A stretch of 8,886 nt of DNA from Cyanobacteria bacterium UBA9971 (lineage in GTDB: Bacteria > Cyanobacteriota > Vampirovibrionia > Gastranaerophilales > UBA9971), in the NCBI GenBank assembly GCA_003499955.1, contig DNRP01000046.1, positions 1 to 8,886 on the forward strand, read 5' to 3'. The notes under the pieces are model-generated. The model worked only from the letters and a program-made list of their open reading frames with translations. It was not told where the DNA came from and did not search any database. This document shows, in pieces, positions 1 to 6,379 of the stretch. The position numbers and the translations under genes are program-made. The first letter of the stretch is position 1, and each line of letters begins with the position of its first letter.

Positions 1-1
1 A

Positions 2-1522
2 TTTAAAATGATTACAGGCGGAATATTAGTGGCTTTTTATTCACTTTTAACGGGATTACCGCCCTCAATAATGCGCGCTGCGGTTATGGCAGAGTTTTTA
101 ATTCTGGCAAAATTGCTTGACAGAAAGGCGGACAGTTTAATTATTTTAGTTTTCGTTTGTGCTCTTATGCTTTTAATCGATCCTTTTTTACTTACTAATA
201 TAAGTTTTCAGCTTTCTTTTTTAACAACTTTCGGTATTTTGTTGTGTGTTTCGCCTCTTTTAGAGAAGACCAAACCTCTGCCTGAAGCAATATCTGGCGT
301 TATAATTATTCCTCTTGTGGCGCAAATTTGGGCATCACCGATTCAAATATTTCATTTTAACAATTTTTCCACCTATTCATTGTTAGCCAATATTCTTGTT
401 ATTCCTTTTGTAGGAGCTATAACCTTTTTAGGATTTACCGGCAGTATTTTTAGCTTTATTCCGATAATAGGAGGGAATTTGTGCTGGCTTTTCGATAAAA
501 TAGCAGAGCCTTTCGTTGATATTATTCTTTTCATTTCAGGATATATTTCACATCTTCCCCATTCGCTTTATTATCCGGCTAAACCTGAAATTTCAGCAAT
601 TATAATTTTTTATGGACTTATTTTTGTTCTTTTATCTACAATAAAGAAAAATTTTTCATCAAGAAAACTAAATATCGCTGCTTTAATTTTATTTTTAATT
701 TTATTAGTTTTTGTTTTTAAGGACAGTTTTGAGCGAAAACTTGAATTTGTTTTTTTTGATGTTGGTCAGGGTGATGCTATTCTTATTCATACACCGGACA
801 ATAAAAACATTTTAGTTGATACCGGTCCTAACGGAAAATATCTTCCTGCTAAAACATCAATAATACCTTATTTAAGATCTAAAGGAATAAACAATCTTGA
901 TGCTGTTATTTTAACTCATTCAGATAGTGACCATGCCGGAGGAACTTTAGAACTGCTTAATAATATTCAAACCAACAATCTTTTTCATAATCAAATAGAC
1001 AATCATTCAAAACTTTCACGAAAAATAAGCAGCTATATTAATAAAAATCATGTTAAAAACAAAATTTTATCAAATGGTGACAGTATAAATTTAGATAAAA
1101 ACATAAATATTAAAGTTATAAGACCTTATAAAGAGAATAAAAACAGTAAAAACGAAGACTGTCTTATTTTATATATTTCTTATAAAAATTTTTCATCAAT
1201 TTTAATGGCAGATTGTGAAGCTAATGCGCTTTATGATATTAAAAAATACGTTAAAAAACCTGTAAATATTATAAAAATTGGTCATCATGGAAGTTATAAC
1301 TCTGTAAATTATAATTTTCTCAGCTATTTAAAACCTCAATTAGCTGTAATTTCCGTTGGTAAAAAAGGTTATCAATATGGACATCCAAATAGTCAAATTT
1401 TAGAGGAATTAAAAGAATTTAATGTTAAGACTTTAAGAACAGATAAAGATTTTGCTATAACAATAACTTCTGACGGAACAAATTATATTTATAAAAATTT
1501 TAAAAACCCAAAAGGTCGCTAA
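2..1522 (+). CDS. comEC: ComEC/Rec2-family DNA uptake channel, 3' part (N terminus outside window)
   Basis: ComEC forms the inner-membrane channel through which single-stranded DNA enters during natural transformation. The frame is open to the left edge, so the ATG at 8 is probably internal: the residues after it (LLTGLPPSIMRA) are the middle of the family's Competence domain, not an N terminus. The visible 504 residues contain about six or more hydrophobic segments up to residue 238. A metallo-beta-lactamase-like domain follows: DVGQGDA at 251-257, HSDSDH at 304-309, an Asp at 402 (MADCEA), GHHGS at 425-429 and a C-terminal GHPN near 458-461. All expected metal-ligand motifs are present, so the nuclease-like domain looks intact. 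The missing part is the N-terminal OB-like domain and the first membrane helices. The TAA stop lies inside a terminator stem, which marks this as the last gene of its transcript. The family call is firm. Whether the organism is naturally competent cannot be judged from this gene alone. Confidence 0.95.
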   Translation, partial: FKMITGGILVAFYSLLTGLPPSIMRAAVMAEFLILAKLLDRKADSLIILVFVCALMLLIDPFLLTNISFQLSFLTTFGILLCVSPLLEKTKPLPEAISGVIIIPLVAQIWASPIQIFHFNNFSTYSLLANILVIPFVGAITFLGFTGSIFSFIPIIGGNLCWLFDKIAEPFVDIILFISGYISHLPHSLYYPAKPEISAIIIFYGLIFVLLSTIKKNFSSRKLNIAALILFLILLVFVFKDSFERKLEFVFFDVGQGDAILIHTPDNKNILVDTGPNGKYLPAKTSIIPYLRSKGINNLDAVILTHSDSDHAGGTLELLNNIQTNNLFHNQIDNHSKLSRKISSYINKNHVKNKILSNGDSINLDKNINIKVIRPYKENKNSKNEDCLILYISYKNFSSILMADCEANALYDIKKYVKKPVNIIKIGHHGSYNSVNYNFLSYLKPQLAVISVGKKGYQYGHPNSQILEELKEFNVKTLRTDKDFAITITSDGTNYIYKNFKNPKGR

Positions 1523-1537
1523 AAATAGCGACCTTTT
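1510..1537. terminator. Perfect 12-bp hairpin terminator shared by convergent genes
   Basis: Arm 1510-1521 (AAAAGGTCGCTA) is the exact reverse complement of 1526-1537 (TAGCGACCTTTT), with a four-base AAAA loop. The stem ends in T4 on the plus strand. On the minus strand its other arm also gives T4, followed further on by more T residues (A-rich 1502-1506). It can therefore act in both directions, for comEC and for the convergent MerR gene. The comEC stop codon (1520-1522) lies at the top of the stem. Confidence 0.85.
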
Positions 1538-1590
1538 AAAATATATTCCCAAGTCAGGTTTTTAGCCTTTCCTTCAGCTACAGAATTTAT

Positions 1591-2025
1591 TTATTCTTCA
1601 TCATCCGAAGGTTTAAACTTTCTTCCCCTTCTTGAAAGTTTTATCCTGTTTTCTTCCTGAGTTTCAGGAGAAATATTAAGTTCCTGGGCTACTTTGCTAA
1701 TATGCTCCATATACTTGCCGGGCGAAATATTTTGTTGTTTGAGTAAATGAACAATAATCTTAATTCCCGCAAGATTAATTCCAAGTTCTCTGGTCAAATA
1801 CTGAATAAATTTACCTCTTTCAATGTCATTGAAAGAATAAAGTCTTCTGTTTTTTGGAGATCTTGACGGAATTAAAATGTTTTCATCATCATAAATTCTC
1901 AATGTCCTTTGATGAACCTTTAAGATGTCTGCCACAACACTAATCGGGAACATTGGTTTTTCCGGATCTAATCCGTTTGCTTCTTGAGTGTTAACTAAAT
2001 TGATTGTCATAGATTGTTTTCTCAT
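1591..2025 (-). CDS. MerR-family transcriptional regulator, HspR-like
   Basis: A 144-residue DNA-binding protein of the MerR superfamily. The winged helix-turn-helix spans about residues 26-95 and reads like HspR, the heat-shock repressor: ISVVADILKVHQRTLRIY (28-45), then RRLYSFNDIER (60-70), then LTRELGINLAGIKIIVHLL (77-95). The tail (100-144) is short, with a basic RRGRKFK cluster near 132-138 and an acidic DDEE end. There are no cysteines or effector-binding domain, so metal or redox sensing of the classic MerR kind is unlikely. Known HspR proteins repress dnaK/clpB-type chaperone operons, but no chaperone gene is in this window, so the target is unknown. The first ATG (2025) is preceded by a weak TAGGG about 9 bases upstream. 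The Met at residue 6 is an alternative start but has no Shine-Dalgarno sequence. It lies alone, convergent with comEC and divergent from the hydratase gene. Confidence 0.88.
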   Translation of the reverse strand: MRKQSMTINLVNTQEANGLDPEKPMFPISVVADILKVHQRTLRIYDDENILIPSRSPKNRRLYSFNDIERGKFIQYLTRELGINLAGIKIIVHLLKQQNISPGKYMEHISKVAQELNISPETQEENRIKLSRRGRKFKPSDDEE

Positions 2026-2093
2026 GTCTTACTACCCTACTAACTTAAATTTTATTAAACTTATCTTTTATTTTAAATCATTTTTTGTAATTT

Positions 2094-2108
2094 AAAATCG
2101 TCGATTTT
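2094..2108. promoter_or_regulatory. 15-bp palindrome upstream of the MerR-type gene (candidate operator)
   Basis: AAAATCG (2094-2100) and CGATTTT (2102-2108) are exact reverse complements around a single T. The site lies about 70 bp upstream of the regulator's start codon, where an autoregulatory operator could sit. It shares the GTCGA core with the palindrome at 2337-2346. Binding by the neighbouring MerR-type protein is an inference. The site does not match the known HspR box (CTTGAGT-N7-ACTCAAG). Confidence 0.4.
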
Positions 2109-2330
2109 GTTTATTTACTATTACCTCTGTTTTAAACATAACATTGTTTAATATTTTTTTTCCAATTTTTTAACTTTAGTTGTAAAGAAAAATTACAAAT
2201 TTTATAATTAATAATAAGATTTAATAAGATATATTGTATTTATATTTTATTAATATCATATATTATTAAAATTCCTTGAAATGTTTATAAAAAAATAATA
2301 ATATTACAGGTAAATTATTAACATATAATA

Positions 2331-2361
2331 TTTACGTTGTCGACAATTTTTAAATTATAAT
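2331..2361 (+). promoter_or_regulatory. Candidate promoter with 19-bp spacer containing a palindrome
   Basis: TTTACG (2331-2336) could be a -35 box and TATAAT (2356-2361) a perfect -10 box, separated by 19 bp. The spacer starts with the perfect palindrome TTGTCGACAA (2337-2346). A 19-bp spacer with a dyad inside it is the classic architecture of MerR-activated promoters. It would give a leader of about 125 nt before the TTG start of the hydratase gene. The -35 match is only moderate, and the surrounding AT-richness makes TATAAT common, so the call is tentative. Confidence 0.35.
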
Positions 2362-2477
2362 TATTAAATCTTAAATAAATAGCAGAATACAAAAACATTT
2401 TTAAGGTAACGAAACAATAAATTTTTAATAATAATTATAATATATATTTATATAAAATAGCTAAATAAAAGATTTAA

Positions 2478-2482
2478 TAAGG
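2478..2482 (+). promoter_or_regulatory. Ribosome binding site supporting a TTG start
   Basis: TAAGG lies 10 bases before the TTG at 2493. The in-frame codons between it and the TTG hold no ATG or GTG, and an in-frame TAA at 2478-2480 closes the frame. The coding sequence must therefore start at TTG 2493 or lose conserved residues of the fold. Confidence 0.6.
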
Positions 2483-2492
2483 TTTAAAAATC

Positions 2493-3284
2493 TTGACATT
2501 TATAAGATTAAAAACAGAAAATTATAATAAAATCGGAATTATATGTTTAAATAATCCCGAAAACTTAAATATAATTGAACATGACACATTTCAAGAAATA
2601 AATTTTGCATTAAATATTTTTGAAAACGATAATAATATCAAAATAATTCTTATAAAAGCTGCTTGCGGATTGTCGAAAACAGACAAAAAGGTTTTTTCTG
2701 CGGGTGTTAATCTTAAAGAATACGGTAAAAAATTTGAACTTGCGGATAAAAATCCGTCGGAATTTAAAAATTCTTTAAAAAAGGGTCGAGCATTAATGAC
2801 AAAAATTGAAGAATTTAAAAAACCTGTAATTATTGGAATAGACGGGATTGTTTGCGGCGGTTTTTTTGAGTTGGCTCTTGCATGCGATTTAATTTTCGCT
2901 TCAAAAAAAGCGTTATTTAAGTTAAACGAAGTTAATATTGGTTTAATTCCGGGATATGGAGGAATAAGCAGGTTATTAAAAATTGTCGGCAAGAATAAAA
3001 CTTTTGAAATTACCGCAACAGGCAGAGAAATTAGCGCCACAGAAGCTTTAAATTTGGGAATTGTTGCTGAGGTTTTTGATGATATAGTTTTTGAAGAGAA
3101 AGTTTTAAATTACTGCGAAAATTTGGTAGAGAAATCTTCAAATTCCATTTATTTAATTAAAGATACAATTCGTCAGATTCTTAATTCTCCTCATAAAACA
3201 GAAGATATTGAGACGGAAAACTTCCTGAAAGCCGTACAATCAGAAGAAGCGAGGGAAAGCGTCAGAACTTTTTTAAACAAATGA
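2493..3284 (+). CDS. Enoyl-CoA hydratase/isomerase (crotonase) family protein
   Basis: A 263-residue crotonase-fold protein, the usual length for enoyl-CoA hydratases, which act on acyl-CoA thioesters in the cytoplasm. The first oxyanion-hole region is FSAG at 68-71, and the second is in CGGFFELALACD (121-132). The two Glu that do hydration in rat mitochondrial hydratase (E144, E164) have counterparts at E126 and E146 (NEVNIGLIPGYGG). A working hydratase active site is therefore plausible. The usual GGG of the second motif reads GGF: the oxyanion glycine is kept but the next glycine is Phe124, which should reshape the pocket. The start is TTG. The stop overlaps the next gene's ATG (ATGA, 3281-3284), implying translational coupling. 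No other fatty-acid or CoA-pathway gene is adjacent, so the substrate is unknown. Crotonases also include isomerases, dehalogenases and decarboxylases. Confidence 0.88.
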   Translation: MTFIRLKTENYNKIGIICLNNPENLNIIEHDTFQEINFALNIFENDNNIKIILIKAACGLSKTDKKVFSAGVNLKEYGKKFELADKNPSEFKNSLKKGRALMTKIEEFKKPVIIGIDGIVCGGFFELALACDLIFASKKALFKLNEVNIGLIPGYGGISRLLKIVGKNKTFEITATGREISATEALNLGIVAEVFDDIVFEEKVLNYCENLVEKSSNSIYLIKDTIRQILNSPHKTEDIETENFLKAVQSEEARESVRTFLNK

Positions 3285-5038
3285 TAAATTTTGATTCACT
3301 TTCACTAAAAGCCTTAATAAGCGAAATAGAGCCGATTTTGACGGAAGGGCGGGTTCAAAAAGTTCAGCAGCCTTCCAAGCACGCACTTTTACTAACAGTA
3401 AGGGCTTTAAGGCAAACTCATAAGCTTTATATTTGCGTTGACGCAAAATATCCGCATGTTGCACTCTTAAGCACAGAAGGCGAGGAATTAAGGGACATTG
3501 AAATTCCTCAAAAGCCGCCTATGTTTTGTATGCTCCTCAGAAAACATATGGAAGGGTGCAAAATCAATGCCGTAATTCAGCCGAATTTTGAGCGAATTCT
3601 TGAAATAAAATTCGACAGTTACAACGAAGTAGGGGAAAGGACTCCAATGATTCTTTCCTGCGAATTTATGGGAAAACACAGCAATATTATTTTGTACAGT
3701 TATGAAACAAATGTAATTCAGGGATGCGCACATCCTGTAAGCCATGAAAAAAGCAGGGAAAGAGAACTTGCAGGGGGATTGCCCTATATTTACCCGCCAA
3801 AACAAGATAAATATGATTTAACTAAAATTTCTAAAGAAAAATTTCTTGAACTCGCAAAAATTATGGACACGCCTGTAAATCTATGGCTCAACGAAAATTT
3901 CGGGTTTATAAGCAAGGCTCTTGCCACTGAATTCTGCAATTTTCTGGAAATAAATATTGAAAAAGACAAAATATCAGCTATTCCTCAGAAAAAAATATCT
4001 GATTTATATGATTTGATAATTAATACAATAAATTTTGATAACTTAAATCCATCTATAAGTGAAGATAAAAAATATTATTCAATTATAGGTCTTGACAAAT
4101 CAATAAAATGGCAGTTTTTTGATTCCGTAAACTCAATGATAGACCTGTATTTCGGGAATCAAGTTTTTAACGACAGATTTTCAAGGCTTAAAAATTATCT
4201 GGCGAAAATTATTAAAAAAGAGTTTAAAAAACAAAGGACACAGCTTTCGCAACATCTGAAAACCTTTGATTCTAATGAAAAACAGGAAAAATATCGCCAG
4301 TACGCTGATATTATAATGGCTAATCTCTATAAAATAGAGCAGGGTATGGATTTTATGGAGCTTGAGGATTTTTTTGACGAAAACAAAATCATAAAAATTC
4401 CGCTTGATAAAATGCTTTCTCCCAACGCAAATGCCCAAAAATACTACAAACTTTATAATAAAGCTAAAAATGCCGCCATGCACGGCAGGGAATTAGCGGA
4501 AAAAATCCAGCAAGAAGTTGATTATCTTGAAACCATAAGAGAATCAATAAATTTAGCAGAAAATTTAGTTGATTTAAAAGAAATTGAGCAGGAATTAATA
4601 AGCCAGAACTTAATTAAATCAAGTAATTATCAAGGTTCCAAAAAGGAAAAGAAAGAAACTATAAAGCTTACAGAGTTTATTTCCTCTGAAGGGTTCAGTA
4701 TTTTGGTCGGAAAAAACAATCGGCAGAATGAATTTTTGCTAAAAATAGCGAATCCTGAAGATATTTGGCTGCATACGCTAAATATTCCGGGTTCTCATGT
4801 GTTGATAAAAATGCCGCAAAATACTGATGAAGTGCCTGAAACTACTATTCATGAAGCTGTTTATCTTGCTGCATATTACAGTCAGGCAAAAGAATCTTCA
4901 AATGTGTCGGTGGTCTACACAAGAAAGAAATTTGTAAAGAAACCTCAAGGTTCAAAGCCGGGGTTTGTTATTTTTACCCGCGAAAAAACCCTTGTAGTAA
5001 ACCCCGACAAGAATAAACTTCCTGCCTTGAAAAAATAG
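3281..5038 (+). CDS. rqcH: NFACT-family ribosome quality control protein RqcH (Rqc2/NEMF homologue)
   Basis: A 585-residue protein, full length for the family once annotated as 'fibronectin-binding'. Known bacterial members bind the 50S subunit carrying a stalled nascent chain plus tRNA-Ala and direct C-terminal alanine tailing for degradation. The NFACT-N domain covers about 1-175, including the tract CEFMGKHSNIIL (127-138) and FERILEIKF (103-111). E104-R105 stand where the Asp-Arg pair needed for tRNA handling is found in Bacillus RqcH. A helical middle with a long coiled coil spans about 295-445. NFACT-R, the C-terminal domain, lies at about 465-574, with DIWLHTLNIPGSHVLI (494-509) and the motif ending VNP (573-575). 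The start ATG overlaps the upstream stop as ATGA, so translation is probably coupled to the hydratase gene. The family call is firm. Activity as an alanine-tailing factor is inferred from homology. Confidence 0.92.
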   Translation: MINFDSLSLKALISEIEPILTEGRVQKVQQPSKHALLLTVRALRQTHKLYICVDAKYPHVALLSTEGEELRDIEIPQKPPMFCMLLRKHMEGCKINAVIQPNFERILEIKFDSYNEVGERTPMILSCEFMGKHSNIILYSYETNVIQGCAHPVSHEKSRERELAGGLPYIYPPKQDKYDLTKISKEKFLELAKIMDTPVNLWLNENFGFISKALATEFCNFLEINIEKDKISAIPQKKISDLYDLIINTINFDNLNPSISEDKKYYSIIGLDKSIKWQFFDSVNSMIDLYFGNQVFNDRFSRLKNYLAKIIKKEFKKQRTQLSQHLKTFDSNEKQEKYRQYADIIMANLYKIEQGMDFMELEDFFDENKIIKIPLDKMLSPNANAQKYYKLYNKAKNAAMHGRELAEKIQQEVDYLETIRESINLAENLVDLKEIEQELISQNLIKSSNYQGSKKEKKETIKLTEFISSEGFSILVGKNNRQNEFLLKIANPEDIWLHTLNIPGSHVLIKMPQNTDEVPETTIHEAVYLAAYYSQAKESSNVSVVYTRKKFVKKPQGSKPGFVIFTREKTLVVNPDKNKLPALKK

Positions 5039-5042
5039 AATA

Positions 5043-5071
5043 TTGAAAAAGTGTTTGCTATGGCGTACAAT
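5043..5071 (+). promoter_or_regulatory. Promoter of the toxin-antitoxin operon
   Basis: TTGAAA (5043-5048) and TACAAT (5066-5071) each match the sigma-70 consensus at five of six positions and are separated by the optimal 17 bp. The predicted transcription start, six bases after the -10 box, falls on the A of the ATG at 5078. That would make the toxin message leaderless. The promoter begins five bases after the rqcH stop codon. Confidence 0.55.
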
Positions 5072-5077
5072 GTAAAT

Positions 5078-5401
5078 ATGAAAAAAGTTGAAGTATTCAA
5101 ACTTAATAATGGCAAAATCCCTCTTCAAGATTGGCTTGATTCTGTCAAGGACAAACCTACTAAAGCCCGTATTCTTGAAAGGATTAAACGTTTATCGTCA
5201 GGTAATTTGGGCGATTATAAAAAACTGGATTTTGAATTAAGTGAACTTCGGTTACAATTCGGAGCAGGATACAGAATATATTTCTCGGAAATTGATAATA
5301 TAATCGTTTTACTTATTTCCGGTGGGGACAAATCGACACAGACAAAAGATATTCAGAAAGCAAAAGAATATTTAACTATATATAAGGAGAGCAACAAATG
5401 A
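5078..5401 (+). CDS. RelE/HigB-type toxin, HI1419 family (phage Gp49-like)
   Basis: A 107-residue toxin of the type II class. Relatives are small ribosome-associated mRNA endonucleases or related RelE-fold proteins. The family signatures are clear: PLQDWLDSVKD (15-25), SSGNLGDYKKL (40-50), SELRLQFGAGYRIYF (55-69) and SGGDKSTQTKDIQKAKEYL (81-99). The open frame extends to a GTG at 5051 and an ATG at 5060, adding up to nine residues. I prefer ATG 5078 because the family begins at about MKKVEV and because the promoter's predicted start site coincides with it. None of the three starts has a Shine-Dalgarno sequence. The stop overlaps the antitoxin ATG (ATGA). The toxin-first order is typical of HigBA and HI1419/HI1420 systems. 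The RNA target is not determinable from sequence. Confidence 0.88.
   Translation: MKKVEVFKLNNGKIPLQDWLDSVKDKPTKARILERIKRLSSGNLGDYKKLDFELSELRLQFGAGYRIYFSEIDNIIVLLISGGDKSTQTKDIQKAKEYLTIYKESNK
5385..5389 (+). promoter_or_regulatory. Strong ribosome binding site of the antitoxin gene
   Basis: AGGAG lies eight bases before the antitoxin ATG and inside the last codons of the toxin gene. It is the best Shine-Dalgarno match in this operon, while the toxin start has none. This would bias protein output towards antitoxin. Confidence 0.75.
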
Positions 5402-5697
5402 AAAAAAACTCTATATCTCTTGATGATTTGCTAACAGAAAATTTAAAAGATCATGAAACAGCTAAAGAATTTTTAAATGCCAGTTTAGAATCTTATTTAA
5501 CTGACGGAGATTTTGAAGAATTTGGAAAATCAATCGAGCTTGTTATAAAAGCAAATAATTCAATAACTCATTTTGCAAATGAGGCTAATATTAACAGAGC
5601 GCATCTTTATTCCTTGTTTAATAACAAGAAAAAGCCTCAGTTTTCAACCATTATAAATATATTATCAAAATTAGGATTTCACCTGAAAATTGCTTAA
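5398..5697 (+). CDS. HTH antitoxin, HI1420 family
   Basis: A 99-residue partner of the toxin immediately upstream. The N-terminal half (1-45, SLDDLLTENLKDHETAKEFL then LTDGDFEEF) corresponds to the toxin-binding portion of HI1420-type antidotes. The C-terminal half (about 52-99) is a Cro/CI-like helix-turn-helix: ITHFANEANINRAHLYSLF, then KKPQFSTIINILSKLGFHL. Members of the family neutralise the toxin and usually repress their own promoter. Here the promoter (5043-5071) shows no obvious strong palindrome. The ATG overlaps the toxin stop and has a strong Shine-Dalgarno, so the two are co-translated. The pair sits between two unrelated housekeeping-type genes without recognisable mobile-element remains. 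Confidence 0.88.
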   Translation: MKKNSISLDDLLTENLKDHETAKEFLNASLESYLTDGDFEEFGKSIELVIKANNSITHFANEANINRAHLYSLFNNKKKPQFSTIINILSKLGFHLKIA

Positions 5698-5720
5698 AAT
5701 TTTATAAGGACTTTTAGAAA

Positions 5721-6338
5721 ATGATAAAAAGCTTTGCAGATTTAATCACGGTTTGGTGCATACCCGGCACGATATTAATTTATTTTTTATACCTGCAAAA
5801 TACCAATAAATACTATATTGAGAACGAAATCTCTATATATAACAGAATTCAACAGTTAATCAATATTGATGAAGAAATAAAATTATTCATTCCCAAACAG
5901 AAGATAAGCCAACTTGCAGCTTTTATGCTTATTATAGCAAATGGTGTCGGAACGCTTATTTTAGGATTTCCTATTGCTGTAATAGCAGGTAGCAGTGAAA
6001 ATCTAATATATTATATAATTCCTCATATCATTGTCAGTTTCCTTATTTATAAGCTTTTAATATCTGATTATCGCAACAGCTCACTTGCTAACTTGATTGT
6101 TACGAACCGGCGCATATACTATGGCAATATAATAGAAAATAAAGCTCCTAAAAGTATTAATTTTTCTGAAATAAAAAAAATTAATATAAAATTGAATTAC
6201 TTGATGAGTAATTCTGTAATTATTAATAAATATAAAGGTTTTTCCGTAATTATATCTGTTAAAGATAAAGATATTTTCGACATAAAAGAACAAATAGATT
6301 CAATAATATCTACACACCGGGAAATACAATCTTCTTAA
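5721..6338 (+). CDS. Membrane protein with bacterial PH-like domain, function unknown
   Basis: A 205-residue protein that I recognise only at domain level. Hydrophobic segments lie at about 8-26, 66-89 and 95-113. The second and third form a hairpin inserted after the acidic strand IDEEIKLFIPK (49-59). Next comes a segment typical of bacterial PH-like (DUF304/bPH_2) domains: LIVTNRRIYYG (125-135), then INFSEIKKINIKLNYL (146-161) and a beta strand at KGFSVIISV (172-180), ending in an amphipathic helix. Such domains usually sit on the inner face of the membrane. Their ligand is generally unknown. A Shine-Dalgarno AAGGA (5706-5710) lies 10 bases before the ATG. The gene begins 23 bp after the antitoxin with no terminator between, so it may be co-transcribed with the toxin-antitoxin pair. 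A functional link to the pair is only a possibility. Confidence 0.75.
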   Translation: MIKSFADLITVWCIPGTILIYFLYLQNTNKYYIENEISIYNRIQQLINIDEEIKLFIPKQKISQLAAFMLIIANGVGTLILGFPIAVIAGSSENLIYYIIPHIIVSFLIYKLLISDYRNSSLANLIVTNRRIYYGNIIENKAPKSINFSEIKKINIKLNYLMSNSVIINKYKGFSVIISVKDKDIFDIKEQIDSIISTHREIQSS

Positions 6339-6379
6339 ATTTGCTGAATCTGCTAAGAATGTTTTTCCTGTCCGCAAAC

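Larger units (their letters stand above)
2026..2492. other. 467-bp very AT-rich divergent intergenic region
   Basis: No ORF or RNA gene was recognised. The region separates the divergent MerR-type gene and the hydratase gene and should hold both promoters. Nearly all its G+C is confined to a few short islands, two of which are palindromes around GTCGA (2094-2108 and 2337-2346). A smaller inverted repeat, TTGTAA 2180-2185 and TTACAA 2193-2198, is also present. Several TATAAT-like boxes occur (2356-2361, 2436-2441), as expected by chance in such sequence. Confidence 0.7.

Noticed and set aside
8..10. ATG as the true start of comEC
   Set aside because: The frame is open to the window edge, and the residues after this ATG belong to the middle of the Competence domain, so the real start lies outside.
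1983..1989. CTTGAGT, resembling half of an HspR (HAIR) box
   Set aside because: It lies inside the regulator's coding sequence, and the required inverted half-site seven bases on is absent.
2180..2198. TTGTAA-N7-TTACAA inverted repeat as an operator
   Set aside because: It has only six-base arms in very AT-rich sequence and is not tied to a promoter, so chance is likely.
2591..3040. 149-codon open frame on the minus strand
   Set aside because: It lies wholly opposite the crotonase gene, has no family resemblance, and reads as the antisense of conserved crotonase motifs.
5051..5077. Toxin start at GTG 5051 or ATG 5060
   Set aside because: Neither has a Shine-Dalgarno, the extra residues are not part of the family, and both overlap the predicted promoter spacer or -10 region. 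Not fully excluded if transcription reads through from rqcH.
6339..6379. Terminator between the convergent membrane-protein and flavoprotein genes
   Set aside because: I could not find a stable hairpin with a T run in these 41 bases.
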